Assembly: GCF_030548175.1 (NCBI RefSeq)
Contig: NZ_JAUORX010000005.1
Coordinates: forward strand, 124,001-188,000
Source of the DNA: Cognatishimia sp. 1_MG-2023
Lineage (GTDB): Bacteria; Pseudomonadota; Alphaproteobacteria; Rhodobacterales; Rhodobacteraceae
Reading direction: 5' to 3'
DNA: 64,000 nucleotides
Below, piece by piece: positions 33,617 through 42,687 of this stretch; within the stretch, counting starts at the first letter, position 1, and every line of letters begins with the position of its first letter. The notes below the pieces were generated by a model, which worked only from the letters and a program-made list of their open reading frames with translations, searched no databases and had not been told where the DNA came from. The position numbers and the translations under genes are program-made.

Positions 33617-35276
33617 TAGCCTGTGCCTCTGGGTAGATGAACGCTTTGAAGGGGGCCATGCCGACGCGGTTAAACGTCTGGATGAAGGTCTCGTTTTCGT
33701 CTTCGCGTAGTTCCAAGTAACCTTGAACGGTGCGTTCGATGGCAGGAACGATCTCATCATAGGCAAAGCCCGGTCCAACGCGTTGGCCAACGGCCGCAGA
33801 GTTGGTTGCGTCGCCACCCAGAGTAATCTGGTAGTTTTCGACGCCAGCCCGGTCGAGGCCTAGGATACCAATGTGACCCACGTGGTGGTGGCCACAGGCG
33901 TTGATGCAGCCTGAGATTTTGATCTGTAGGTGACCAATTTCGTGCTCTAGCTTCAGTTCATCAAAACGTGTCGCGATCTGTTGGGCCACTGGAATCGAGC
34001 GGGCAGTTGCCAGCGCGCAATAGTCCATGCCGGGGCAGGCGATGATGTCAGAGATCAGGCCGATGTTGGCTGTGTGCAACTCGTGCTCTTTAAGCGCGGC
34101 GTAGATCGCTGGCAGGTCAGATTTGTGGACGTGTGGCAGGATCACGTTTTGCTCGTGGCTGATGCGCAGCTCGTCGTGGCCGTATAGGCGCGCGAGTTCT
34201 GCCATTGCGCGCATTTGATCTGCAGAGGCATCACCCGGAGTATCGCCGTGTTTTTTCAGCGAGATGGTGACGATGGAATAGTCTGCATTCTTATGCGTTG
34301 CCAAGTTGGCGTCAGCCCAGCTGCGGAACAATGGGTCTGCGTCATAGGCAGCTGTGTATGTGTCAGTGGAAGCTGACTTGAACGTTGGGTTGGCAAAGAA
34401 GGTTTCGATCTCTTTCAAGAGTTCAACGTCAAAGCCACCGAAGGTTGGGCGGATCAGTTGGAAACGGTCTTCGACACGCTGGCGGATCTCTTCGATGCCG
34501 TGCTCGTGCACAGTGATTTTGATACGCGCTTTGTATTTGTTGTCACGACGGCCCAACAGGTTCCAAACGGAAACTGTTGCTTCGAGGTAGGACAGCAGGT
34601 CTTCTTGTTTGACGAATTCTTTCAGAGTCTTACCGATCATTGGGGTCCGGCCAAGGCCGCCACCGACAACGATTTGGTAACCGATTTCGCCTGCGTCGTT
34701 TTTCACGATGTAGAGACCGATGTCGTGGGCTTTGATCACCGCACGGTCGTTTTCAATCGCGCCAGAGACGGCGATTTTGAACTTACGTGGCAGAGCCTGG
34801 AATTCAGGGTGATCTGTGGACCACTGACGGATCAATTCAGCCACTGGGCGCGGGTCTGCAACTTCGTCAGCGGCAGCGCCGGCAAAGTGGTCAGCGGTCA
34901 CGTTTCGGATGGTGTTACCAGACGTTTGGATCGCGTGCAGGTTCACTTCTGCCAAGGCATCAAGCATATCTGGCACGTCGTTCAGTTTTGGCCAGTTGTA
35001 CTGGATGTTCTGACGCGTGGTGAAGTGGCCGTAGCCCTTGTCCCATTTTTCCGCCAGCAGCGCGAGTTTGTCCATTTGAGCAGAAGACAGTGTGCCGTAT
35101 GGGATCGCGACGCGCAGCATGTAGGCGTGCAATTGCAGGTATAGGCCGTTCATCAGGCGCAATGGCTTGAATTCATCCTCTGTCAGGGAGCCGTCGATGC
35201 GGCGTGCTACCTGTGCGCGGAATTGAACGTTGCGTTCGGCCAAAAAGGCGCTGTCAAAGTCGTTGTACTGATACAT
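33606..35276 (-). CDS. cysI: sulfite reductase, siroheme/[4Fe-4S] hemoprotein subunit
   Basis: A 556-residue nitrite/sulfite reductase. It has two ferredoxin-like repeats and the siroheme-cluster cysteines in CPGMDYC and SGCINACGHH (about residues 425-470). It reduces sulfite to sulfide with six electrons. The neighbours cysG (siroheme synthesis) and cysH show that the sulfite role is intended rather than nitrite. No separate flavoprotein subunit (cysJ) is visible, so ferredoxin may be the donor, which fits the nearby fpr. Confidence 0.92.
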   Translation of the reverse strand: MYQYNDFDSAFLAERNVQFRAQVARRIDGSLTEDEFKPLRLMNGLYLQLHAYMLRVAIPYGTLSSAQMDKLALLAEKWDKGYGHFTTRQNIQYNWPKLNDVPDMLDALAEVNLHAIQTSGNTIRNVTADHFAGAAADEVADPRPVAELIRQWSTDHPEFQALPRKFKIAVSGAIENDRAVIKAHDIGLYIVKNDAGEIGYQIVVGGGLGRTPMIGKTLKEFVKQEDLLSYLEATVSVWNLLGRRDNKYKARIKITVHEHGIEEIRQRVEDRFQLIRPTFGGFDVELLKEIETFFANPTFKSASTDTYTAAYDADPLFRSWADANLATHKNADYSIVTISLKKHGDTPGDASADQMRAMAELARLYGHDELRISHEQNVILPHVHKSDLPAIYAALKEHELHTANIGLISDIIACPGMDYCALATARSIPVAQQIATRFDELKLEHEIGHLQIKISGCINACGHHHVGHIGILGLDRAGVENYQITLGGDATNSAAVGQRVGPGFAYDEIVPAIERTVQGYLELREDENETFIQTFNRVGMAPFKAFIYPEAQANAA

Positions 35277-35278
35277 GA

Positions 35279-35581
35279 TTATGCCTCTGCCTGTTTGCCG
35301 TGGAAGTAGTTGCTTGGGCCGGTGCGGCGGAACTCTTCGCGGAAGTGGGTTGGGGTTGGGTTGCCGTTGTCGTCAGTTTTGGCATCCGCCAAATACACGC
35401 CGACAACTTCGTCGACTTGTTGTTGTGCTTCGAGCAGGCGCAGGTCTGCGTCGGCTTCGTCTGTCAGAAGAACAGCGTTACACAGCTCACGGGTCCATTC
35501 ACCTGTGTCTGTCATATAGATCACATCACCTTCGAGCAGGTGGTTTGCAGTGATGACTTTTGGTGTGAAAGCGCGGGCCAT
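35279..35581 (-). CDS. DUF2849 protein
   Basis: A 100-residue protein that matches DUF2849: KVITANHLLEGDVIYMTD at the start and VVGVYLADAK in the middle. It is found almost only between cysG and cysI in alphaproteobacteria, so a part in sulfite reduction or siroheme insertion is likely but unproven. It is separated from cysG by 1 bp and from cysI by 2 bp. Confidence 0.88.
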   Translation of the reverse strand: MARAFTPKVITANHLLEGDVIYMTDTGEWTRELCNAVLLTDEADADLRLLEAQQQVDEVVGVYLADAKTDDNGNPTPTHFREEFRRTGPSNYFHGKQAEA

Positions 35582-35582
35582 A

Positions 35583-36977
35583 TCAGGCGAGCTCCTGTTG
35601 TTGAAACTTGGTAAGTGTGGCGGTTGCAGCGCGTGGGGTCAGGCCAACGAAAGTAAGGGCCGGGCCAGCAAGGTCTGCATCTGCCAGATCAGTTGGTAGG
35701 GTTGCGATGGTGGAGGCAATGACGCGCTGATTGGCGCGGGATGCGTTTTCCACCACGGTGACGGGGGTTGCTGGATCTGCGTCATGCATGATCAAGCGAC
35801 CTTGGATAAAGCGGGCGGCTTTTTTGCCCATATAGATGGCTGCTACTTGGCCGGGTTTGGCCAGATCGCGCCAGTCGTGATCGGCGAAACCTGCAACGTC
35901 GTGGCCTGTCAGGAAACGAACGCCAGAGTTGCGGCCACGTTTTGTGAGGCTTTGACCGATGGACGCGACAGCGGCAGATGCGGCTGTGATGCCTGGCACA
36001 ACGTGTGATGCCACGCCCGCGGCGGCGCAGGCGTCGAGTTCTTCGTCTAAACGGCCAAAAACGGTTGGATCGCCAGATTTCAAACGCACGACCTGATGGC
36101 CTTTTTGCGCGTGGGTGACGATCAGCTCGTTGATGACCTCTTGTGGGGTTTGTTGACCGAAAGGTGTTTTGCCAGCGTCAATCAACTGCGCTTCGCGGCG
36201 GGCGAGCTCTAGGATTTCTGGGGCAACGAGGCGATCATAGATAACAACGTCTGCGGTATCCAACGCTTTGCGGGCCTTTAGGGTCAGCAGCTCTGGATCG
36301 CCGGGGCCTGCGCCAACGAAAGCAACGTGGCCTTGGGAAGTCTCTGCGGCGAGGTGGGAGAATAGGAGTTCGTCCAGTGCTTGTTCTGCCGCGACTTCGC
36401 CTTTGGTTTCAACACGTGGACCGGATTTGAAATAGTAATCAGCCCAGAAGGTACGGCGTGCGCGGCCCCATGGCAGAGCCTCTGCGGCTTTGCGAAAGGA
36501 TTTGCCTACGCGGGCAAGCATGCCGAGGTTTGGTGACAGGCGCTCTTCGAGGTCAGCTTTGATGGCGCGGGCCAAAACGGGTGCTGCGCCTTCGGTGCCG
36601 ATGGCGACGGTCACTGGATCACGGTCTACAATCGCCGGAGTGATGAACTGGCTGTCTTGCAGGTTGTCGACTATATTGGCCAATACGCCAGCGTCACGTG
36701 CGATTGCAGAGGTGCGGGCGTCTTCTGCGTCGTCTTCGTCTGCGGCGTAGAAAAGAACTTCGTTCGTTAGGTCGCCAGATTGAAGAGGGCGGTTGATCAG
36801 TGTCAGCTTTCCCTGTGCAGCCCAGCTGTGGATCTCAGGCACGGCGTTGGCTGCGAAAACGGTCAGGGAGGCTTCTGTTTTCAGCAGCAAACGCAGCTTG
36901 GCCACGGCCGCCTCACCACCACCCGAAAGGGCGATGTGCTGTCCGGAAACAGACAAGAAGACGGGAAAGTGTTTCAT
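35583..36977 (-). CDS. cysG: siroheme synthase (trifunctional)
   Basis: A 464-residue fusion. Residues 1-215 form the precorrin-2 dehydrogenase/ferrochelatase module (ALSGGGEAAVAKLRLLL, the NAD site). Residues 216-464 are uroporphyrinogen-III C-methyltransferase (VGAGPGDPELLTLKARKAL, VVRLKSGDPTVFGR, VPGITAASAA). It makes siroheme from uroporphyrinogen III for the sulfite reductase in the same operon. It is the first gene of the unit. A 20-bp palindrome with an Lrp-like core lies upstream, next to the divergent Lrp gene. Confidence 0.94.
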   Translation of the reverse strand: MKHFPVFLSVSGQHIALSGGGEAAVAKLRLLLKTEASLTVFAANAVPEIHSWAAQGKLTLINRPLQSGDLTNEVLFYAADEDDAEDARTSAIARDAGVLANIVDNLQDSQFITPAIVDRDPVTVAIGTEGAAPVLARAIKADLEERLSPNLGMLARVGKSFRKAAEALPWGRARRTFWADYYFKSGPRVETKGEVAAEQALDELLFSHLAAETSQGHVAFVGAGPGDPELLTLKARKALDTADVVIYDRLVAPEILELARREAQLIDAGKTPFGQQTPQEVINELIVTHAQKGHQVVRLKSGDPTVFGRLDEELDACAAAGVASHVVPGITAASAAVASIGQSLTKRGRNSGVRFLTGHDVAGFADHDWRDLAKPGQVAAIYMGKKAARFIQGRLIMHDADPATPVTVVENASRANQRVIASTIATLPTDLADADLAGPALTFVGLTPRAATATLTKFQQQELA

Positions 36978-37013
36978 TGGGCCATGCCTTTGGTGTTTGA
37001 CTTCGACTGCAAT

Positions 37014-37033
37014 ATAGGAAATTATTCCCCTAT
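37014..37033. promoter_or_regulatory. Lrp/AsnC-type operator candidate between cysG and Lrp gene
   Basis: An imperfect palindrome (ATAGG...CCTAT) has an AT-rich centre. It fits the Lrp consensus YAGHAWATTWTDCTR at 12 of 15 positions. It sits about 37 bp upstream of cysG and 88 bp upstream of the divergent Lrp-type gene. Confidence 0.55.
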
Positions 37034-37120
37034 TGCGCTAGATGCTGCGATAAATAGAAACAAATGTTCTGCCTTGACGGTCGTGAGGGTGAAATGTTCT
37101 AAAATGCTGAGGGAATTGGG

Positions 37121-37594
37121 ATGGCGTTGCGAATAGACGACATGGATCGGAAAATCCTTGATGAGCTGCAACGGGATGCGGCGCTGTCTTTGGACGAAAT
37201 TGCCCGTCGTGTGGGCAGTTCTAAGACCCCGGTTTGGAATCGTATTCGTAAGCTGCGCGAAGGTGGAATCATCAAGCAAACAACGGCTTTGCTGGATGCC
37301 GAGGCCCTTGGTTTTGAAGCGTGTTTCTTTGTCTTGATCCGTACAAGTGCGCATGAGGCTGATTGGCAGGCACGTTTCCTAAAAGCGCTGCAAGATCGCC
37401 CTGAAGTCCAAGAGGCCCACCGATTGGCGGGCGATATTGATTACATCCTGAAAGTCCGCGTGGCGAACGCGCGGGCTTATGATGTGTTCTATCAAGCGCT
37501 GATTTCAGAGGTGCGCGTGCACAACGTGACTGCGTTGTTGTCGATGGAAGAGATTAAATCGACAACGCTGTTGCCATTGGGTGTGGCTGAGTAG
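37121..37594 (+). CDS. Lrp/AsnC-family regulator, likely of sulfur assimilation
   Basis: A 157-residue regulator. The N-terminal HTH is DDMDRKILDELQRDAALSLD ... SKTPVWNRIRKLREGGII, and the C-terminal RAM (ligand-binding) domain includes VQEAHRLAGDIDYILKVRV. Such proteins form octamers and often sense amino acids. It is divergent from the cysG operon with a shared palindrome, so control of sulfite/sulfate reduction, perhaps with cysteine as signal, is likely. The start ATG follows GAGGGA. Confidence 0.87.
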   Translation: MALRIDDMDRKILDELQRDAALSLDEIARRVGSSKTPVWNRIRKLREGGIIKQTTALLDAEALGFEACFFVLIRTSAHEADWQARFLKALQDRPEVQEAHRLAGDIDYILKVRVANARAYDVFYQALISEVRVHNVTALLSMEEIKSTTLLPLGVAE

Positions 37595-37607
37595 GGCATA
37601 ATTCCCG

Positions 37608-38525
37608 TTAGTGTTTTGCTACTAGACCTGACCAATTGTCTTTGGATAACTCTTTGGCAATGTGATCAAAGGTGAGACGGATACGGCGACTTGTTCGAAT
37701 TTCGCGATGGGTTACCAGCCAGGTTTCCATTTTGAATGCAGGTGCATCCGGCAAAATTCGTTGAAGACCTAAGCGCCCTTCGGCGACATTTGTCGGTAAA
37801 AATGCGATGCCCGCACCTTCGCGTACAAGTTCGTAAATAGCGCTGCCGTTTGTGGTAACGATGCCAAAGTTGTTCTTGGTTATGGGAATACCCATTGCGT
37901 TGATTTGGGGGACAAGCCGTTCTTGGTTTTCGTAACCAATAAAGTTGGCATCTTCGAAATCAGAAAGCGATTTAACATCTCCCAAGGACTTGAGGTATTC
38001 CTTTGATGCAAAAAGGGATATTTCAATATCTTTCAGTCGCTTACCAACAAGGTCCGGCTGTTCGGGACGGGTGTGTCGTATGGCGATGTCAGCCTCACGT
38101 CGAATGAGATCGCTTAGTTCATTTGACGGAACCAGATCAACGCAGATTCCGGGATATTCTTTTCTGAGCGACACAATGCAATTTGGTAACGCATATGCTG
38201 CCATGGCGTCGCTGGACGTGATCCGAACAATGCCCTCTATCAACTGACTTTGACCTGAAGCCACGCGTGAGATTTGCGTTGCGGCTTCGGCCATGCCGCG
38301 CACATGGGCAAGTAATTCGGAACCTGCATCGGTTAATTCCATGACGCGCGTACCGCGTTCAAATAAGGTAAGTTGAAGGGTCTCTTCGAGGGAAGAAATT
38401 TGCCTGCTGATGGTTGGCTGCGTTTGTTCTAAAACGCGTGCGGCAGCAGACAGAGAGCCCGTTTCGACAGTGGCTAGAAACGCACGGATGTGGTTCCAAT
38501 CAAAAGAGATCGCATTCCAGTTCAT
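37608..38525 (-). CDS. LysR-family regulator
   Basis: A 305-residue regulator. The HTH is FLATVETGSLSAAARVLEQT ... PTISRQISSLEETL (residues 15-60), followed by a periplasmic-binding-like effector domain. I chose ATG 38525 (MNWNAISFDW), the usual start of this subgroup. A TTGACG/TATACG promoter with a 16-bp spacer lies just upstream and would fall inside a longer frame that starts at 38570. The likely target is the divergent DUF6326 gene. The effector is unknown. Confidence 0.87.
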   Translation of the reverse strand: MNWNAISFDWNHIRAFLATVETGSLSAAARVLEQTQPTISRQISSLEETLQLTLFERGTRVMELTDAGSELLAHVRGMAEAATQISRVASGQSQLIEGIVRITSSDAMAAYALPNCIVSLRKEYPGICVDLVPSNELSDLIRREADIAIRHTRPEQPDLVGKRLKDIEISLFASKEYLKSLGDVKSLSDFEDANFIGYENQERLVPQINAMGIPITKNNFGIVTTNGSAIYELVREGAGIAFLPTNVAEGRLGLQRILPDAPAFKMETWLVTHREIRTSRRIRLTFDHIAKELSKDNWSGLVAKH

Positions 38526-38545
38526 GGATTTACGTATAGTAGATC

Positions 38546-38558
38546 GACGAATTTCGTC
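38546..38558. promoter_or_regulatory. operator candidate GACGAA-T-TTCGTC
   Basis: A perfect 13-bp inverted repeat between the LysR gene and the DUF6326 gene overlaps the -35 (TTGACG, complement of 38555-38560) of the LysR promoter. This is consistent with autorepression and activation of the divergent gene. Confidence 0.6.
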
Positions 38559-38614
38559 AATTTCATTCATCTATTCGATAAGCGAGAATTCCTGCGAATG
38601 GAATGGAGAGAGCG

Positions 38615-39049
38615 ATGTTTATCGTTGAACACCCCAAAAGTTTGGGAAAGACACTGTCACTGCTATGGATGTTTGCAATTTTGAATGTGCTGTTTCGGGA
38701 TGTACATGAATTGACAACGGCGAGTGCTGCCAATGAGATTTTGACAGGCTATGTGAATGGAAACGTTGTCACTGAGGAAGTGTTGTTTTACGCGGCTTTC
38801 GGTGTCGAATTGTTTTTATTGGGTAGCCTGCTGTCGCAGCTTTTGCGTCCGATCTTTGCGCGTTGGTACAATTTGGTTTCGGTCCCTTCGGTTTTGGCAG
38901 GAATGCTGATGTCGCCGCCAACGGATTTGGATGACTATTTTTTCGCGACTGTTGTGATTTGTACGTTGATTGCAATTTTTGTGATTGCATTGCGCTGGGA
39001 CACGAAGAACATGCTAGACCAAATTCAGGAGCATGATCGTGTGTCCTGA
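38615..39049 (+). CDS. DUF6326-like membrane protein
   Basis: A 144-residue protein with four predicted helices. The first is LWMFAILNVLFRDVHEL, whose Phe-x-Asp end looks like that of DUF6326 proteins. ATG 38615 follows GGAGAG; an upstream ATG 12 bp earlier is less well placed. The function is unknown. It is the likely target of the divergent LysR regulator. Its end overlaps the methyltransferase start by 17 bp. Confidence 0.65.
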   Translation: MFIVEHPKSLGKTLSLLWMFAILNVLFRDVHELTTASAANEILTGYVNGNVVTEEVLFYAAFGVELFLLGSLLSQLLRPIFARWYNLVSVPSVLAGMLMSPPTDLDDYFFATVVICTLIAIFVIALRWDTKNMLDQIQEHDRVS

Positions 39050-39776
39050 GTGTGTGCCTAAACAAGGTGGCGTGCAAGCAAGTGTGCCAGTGGTTTCGTT
39101 TTCTTTTAGAAGTTGGCACTTTTCACTCGGTCGCACGCCTTTCAAAAGTCGAGAGCTGGCAAAACACTATGATGAACGTTCTGCGTCTTGGCAAAAGACC
39201 ATCGAACGCTTTGGTTTTGAAGGGGCCTACCGCCATTTGATCTGCCGCGTTTTGAGTCAACAAAGATACCGGCTGGACAGGCACTCTTTGAGGGTTTTGG
39301 ATGCGGGTATTGGGACAGGTGCTATGACATCGGCGTTTCATGCTGAGCTTGGCCGAGGTTTTCAATTGGATGGTGTCGACATTTCTGAGGAGATGTTGCG
39401 AGTGGCGTCAAAACACCTGCAATTTAAGAATATTGAGAAAACCTTGGCCATCGCCGACATCACAGATTTGCCCTATGATGACGATTGCTTTGATGTCGTT
39501 TTGGTGGCGCATGTTGTTGAGCACCTCGCGATTCCCGAAACCGGCTTTGACGAGCTTTATAGGGTACTCAAACCCGGTGGGTTGCTGATCTGTTCAATGA
39601 CCCGACGCTCTGCCTTTGGTGCATTTGTTCAACTGCTTTGGCGGACACATCAAGTGGGTATATCGCGCGCATTAGGCTGGCTGCGAGGTGCTGGATTTAG
39701 GGATGTACGTGCGTTGCCGATGGAAAAGGGCTCCGCTGCGCGGAATTGCAGCATCGGTTACGTGGGGCGCAAGTGA
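39033..39776 (+). CDS. class I SAM-dependent methyltransferase
   Basis: A 247-residue protein with a methyltransferase core from about residue 85: LRVLDAGIGTGAMTSAF (motif I), VDISEEMLRVA, DDDCFDVVLVAHVVEHL (motif II) and LKPGGLLICSMTRR (motif III). The substrate cannot be predicted. The ATG at 39033 has AGGAG only 1 bp away, so GTG 39039 may be the real start. It overlaps the membrane-protein gene by 17 bp. Confidence 0.8.
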   Translation: MIVCPECVPKQGGVQASVPVVSFSFRSWHFSLGRTPFKSRELAKHYDERSASWQKTIERFGFEGAYRHLICRVLSQQRYRLDRHSLRVLDAGIGTGAMTSAFHAELGRGFQLDGVDISEEMLRVASKHLQFKNIEKTLAIADITDLPYDDDCFDVVLVAHVVEHLAIPETGFDELYRVLKPGGLLICSMTRRSAFGAFVQLLWRTHQVGISRALGWLRGAGFRDVRALPMEKGSAARNCSIGYVGRK

Positions 39777-39782
39777 CTATTC

Positions 39783-39805
39783 GACCGGTTATTCGCAAAC
39801 CGGTC
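39783..39805. other. 8-bp perfect stem-loop between convergent genes
   Basis: The arms GACCGGTT/AACCGGTC enclose a 7-nt loop. There is no T-run on either side, so termination is uncertain. It lies between the methyltransferase (plus) and DUF3179 (minus) stops. Confidence 0.45.
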
Positions 39806-39849
39806 AAAGTTGCCCTTGGTGGCAAATAGTTTGCTTTGATCGAGCTTGA

Positions 39850-41235
39850 TCACCCCGCCCAAAGTTCTGTCTTTGGATGAAACTGTGACCATGCGAACCA
39901 GAAGGCTTGGTGGCTGCCGAGGTCTTTGCCATTGGCGTCGACGGCTTTGATGCCACCTGCGTCGAGCTTGAGGTGGATGTTTTCAAAGGTGACGGATTGG
40001 CCGCGGCTTAGGGCAAGGATGGCCTTGCTGCGCTGAAAGGCGATGGGTTTGCCCGAGGCGGTGGTGATGCCAATGATGTCTTCGTGGACGGGAAGGCGTG
40101 GGTCGACGTCGCCGACTGGGAAAATCGGGCCACCGGCGTCACGGCCATTGCGGAAATCAAAGTCACGGCCAAGGGCGAGGTGTTCGGCGAGGACTGTTGT
40201 TTCTGGGTGTTCTTTTTTCCATGTGCCCCAATCGGTTGTGATCACCGAGGCTTGTTCTAGCTGCAGGCCCTTGCGGGCCAGTTTGCCGGTGACGGCCTTG
40301 CCTAAGAAGGTGTCAAAGACAGAGTAGGTGCGCACGTCATACATGACTTTGTTGGATCGGATCAGCAGGCCGGATGTGCGCAGGATGGGGCGTTTGATGC
40401 CCTTGGGGAGTTGATCTGTGAAATAGGCCTGAGCTGCGCCGCAAAGGGTGCAATAGGGGATGCCAAGATCGCGGCCGCCAAGGGTGTCGTTGACCATCTC
40501 GCGGACTTCCATGATCTGGCGGGGGTAGGCACGGTATTCTCCGTTGACCTCTATGCCAAAGACAATGTCGTCGTCATCTAACCATGTGGCTTCGGCGGCA
40601 GTGGTGACTTCGGGGTTGTCGGCGGCGGGGATGCAATTGCAGGCTTCGTCTGTGCGATCAAAAGGGCGGTCATCAATCAGAACGCCGCCCCAAGAGACGT
40701 GGCGCCAATCTATGTCACCTTTGACAAAGATCTTTTTCCAGCCGGGGACGACGCTGGTGAAAATGGCGCCTTTGGATTTCAGGTAGTTGGGTGGCTCTGG
40801 GATGTCCCATGCGATCAGTTGATCGGTGATCACGCCCCATTGGTTTCGGCTGGGTGGGTCGATATCCAAGAGGATGGCCGCGACTTCAGAGAGGGCGTCG
40901 TTGATTTGCGAGCCCGAGACGAAGCGCATGAGATCGGCGATGATCCACGCGATGCGCGGGTCTTTGGATTGCGCAATTGTTTGTAAGGCGAGAGTTTGGT
41001 CGCGGCCCCATGTGCTTTGGGTGACGCTATCAACCAAGGCGGTTTGGATGGCGTCTGATAGGTCTTTTGGTAGGGCGCCCGTTGGGATGGCTGGCGGTGT
41101 ACCAAATTCTGCAATCACGTAGTCGGGTAGGGGTGATGCAGATTGGGCTGTGGCGGATGTAGGTGCCGTTAGGGAGAGCGTTGTTAGGGTTGCTGCCGCT
41201 AAAAAGAGGCGAAACGATTGAGAAGCCAGAGCCAT
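39850..41235 (-). CDS. secreted DUF3179 protein
   Basis: A 461-residue protein with a Sec signal peptide (residues 1-30, ending ATAQSA). DUF3179 covers about 165-445: AYPRQIMEVREMVNDTLGGR and IPYCTLCGAAQAYF, then SGLLIRSNKVMYDVRTYSVFD. The conserved CTLC pair suggests a redox or metal site. DUF3179 proteins have no known function. The start ATG 41235 is set by the signal peptide and AGAGGA upstream. It is preceded by a P450 gene on the same strand, about 139 bp away. Confidence 0.82.
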   Translation of the reverse strand: MALASQSFRLFLAAATLTTLSLTAPTSATAQSASPLPDYVIAEFGTPPAIPTGALPKDLSDAIQTALVDSVTQSTWGRDQTLALQTIAQSKDPRIAWIIADLMRFVSGSQINDALSEVAAILLDIDPPSRNQWGVITDQLIAWDIPEPPNYLKSKGAIFTSVVPGWKKIFVKGDIDWRHVSWGGVLIDDRPFDRTDEACNCIPAADNPEVTTAAEATWLDDDDIVFGIEVNGEYRAYPRQIMEVREMVNDTLGGRDLGIPYCTLCGAAQAYFTDQLPKGIKRPILRTSGLLIRSNKVMYDVRTYSVFDTFLGKAVTGKLARKGLQLEQASVITTDWGTWKKEHPETTVLAEHLALGRDFDFRNGRDAGGPIFPVGDVDPRLPVHEDIIGITTASGKPIAFQRSKAILALSRGQSVTFENIHLKLDAGGIKAVDANGKDLGSHQAFWFAWSQFHPKTELWAG

Positions 41236-41373
41236 AAAGATCCTCTTGAGGATGATGTTTCCAAAGGCAACCTTGGGGCGCAGTGGTTGCTGCGCCCGTT
41301 GATCGCGGGTTGAAGGCATCATGGCGGCGAAGCGGCTTAATCGCCAATCAAGTTTGGTTCACCTTGGGGTGAG

Positions 41374-42555
41374 TTATGGCGTGACCAGCAAGCGCTCTAG
41401 CCCGTGAAAGTGGTATTTATTCGCGTAAACGGGGGGCTCTGCCATTTTCAGGTTTGGAAAACGCTCAAACAGAATGGGTAGGGCGATTTGCAACTCTAGA
41501 CGGGCAAGTGGTGCGCCAATGCAGAAATGACGGCCCGCGCCAAAGGCGGTGTTGGTTTTGATGGGGCGGTTTGGATTAAAGACATGCGGGTCTTCCCATG
41601 TGGAAGGGTCGCGGTTGGCGGCCCCCAGCAAAAGCGCGATTTGATCACCGGGTTGCAGGGTGTGACCTGCGACTTCGACCTCTTCATAGGCAAAGCGGGT
41701 GAACATGTGCAGAGGCGGATCAAAGCGGATCAGTTCCTCGACTGTGTTTTGCACGCGATCTGGCGTGAGGCAGGCAAGATCGGTGCCCGTTTCGAGTAGG
41801 GTTTTGACGCTGTTTCCGATGGTGTGAACCGTGGCTTCGTGACCTGCATTCAGGAGCAGGATGCAGGTTGAGATCAGCTCGTCTGTTGACAGTTTTTCAC
41901 CGTCGTCCTCGGCGGCGATCAATTCGCTGAGCAGGTCGTCCGCGGGGGTCTGGCGTTTTTCATCGACATAGCTGCGGATAAAATCAGCGAAGTCTTGAGA
42001 GGCCTGAGCGGCGGCGAGTTCGTCCTGATGGGTGCGCGAGGCCTGGTACATGGTGACCATGGCGTTGGACCATTTCAGTAGGTCGTCACTCATGGATTCG
42101 GGCACGCCAAGCAGGCGTGCGATGATAATCACCGGTAGCTTTGTTGCAAAAGTTTCTAATAGATCAAATGGTTCTGAGGGAATGTTATTGCAAAGTTCGT
42201 GACTGAGGCTGTGGATGTCTGGGCCAAGCGTTTGAATGCGGCGTGATGTGAAAGCACGCATGACGAGGCCCCGTAGGCGGGTATGACGTGGCGGTTCGAG
42301 TTCGAGCATCGAGTGCGCTTCGACCGCATAGAACGGACGTGTGTGTGGTGCCGGTTCTTTGGCAAGTTCTGGGGGGACTTCGCGGCCCAAACGGCGATCT
42401 TTTAGCAGCATAGAGACCGTAGCGTATGAAAATGCAGCGGGCATGCCGTAGTCTTTCCAGACATGAACCGGGCCATCTGCGCGTGCCTGATCATAGAAGG
42501 AATAGGGGTTCTGAACGAAACTCGGATCGGTCGGGGATTGGTGCAAAGTCTTCAT
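41374..42555 (-). CDS. cytochrome P450
   Basis: A 393-residue soluble bacterial P450. The heme-binding Cys is in FGAGRHFCIGAPLARLE (near residue 340), the I-helix in LLNAGHEATVHTIG, and ExxR in EELIRFDPPLHMF. It inserts oxygen in an unknown substrate and needs a ferredoxin/reductase partner, none of which is adjacent. The ATG at 42555 matches the usual start; an upstream in-frame start would add 36 basic residues, overlapping the promoter region shared with the divergent permease. Confidence 0.92.
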   Translation of the reverse strand: MKTLHQSPTDPSFVQNPYSFYDQARADGPVHVWKDYGMPAAFSYATVSMLLKDRRLGREVPPELAKEPAPHTRPFYAVEAHSMLELEPPRHTRLRGLVMRAFTSRRIQTLGPDIHSLSHELCNNIPSEPFDLLETFATKLPVIIIARLLGVPESMSDDLLKWSNAMVTMYQASRTHQDELAAAQASQDFADFIRSYVDEKRQTPADDLLSELIAAEDDGEKLSTDELISTCILLLNAGHEATVHTIGNSVKTLLETGTDLACLTPDRVQNTVEELIRFDPPLHMFTRFAYEEVEVAGHTLQPGDQIALLLGAANRDPSTWEDPHVFNPNRPIKTNTAFGAGRHFCIGAPLARLELQIALPILFERFPNLKMAEPPVYANKYHFHGLERLLVTP

Positions 42556-42687
42556 ATGGGCACCATTTCGTCGGGGCTTAATCAATGCAAGCCCAAAGCG
42601 GGTTTTCTTTATCAATTGGTAAAGTTTGTTGATTATGTTGCGCGGTCGGGTTGTTGCGTGCAATAAAATTACAAAGGGAGGCGCGCA

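Noticed and set aside
33617-33817. 67-residue N-terminal extension of cysH
   Set aside because: It lies wholly in cysI and its sequence is not like CysH; the ATG at 33616 fits the family.
34458-35144. Long plus-strand open frame (228 codons) opposite cysI
   Set aside because: It is antisense to cysI, whose family motifs are clear; a codon-bias shadow.
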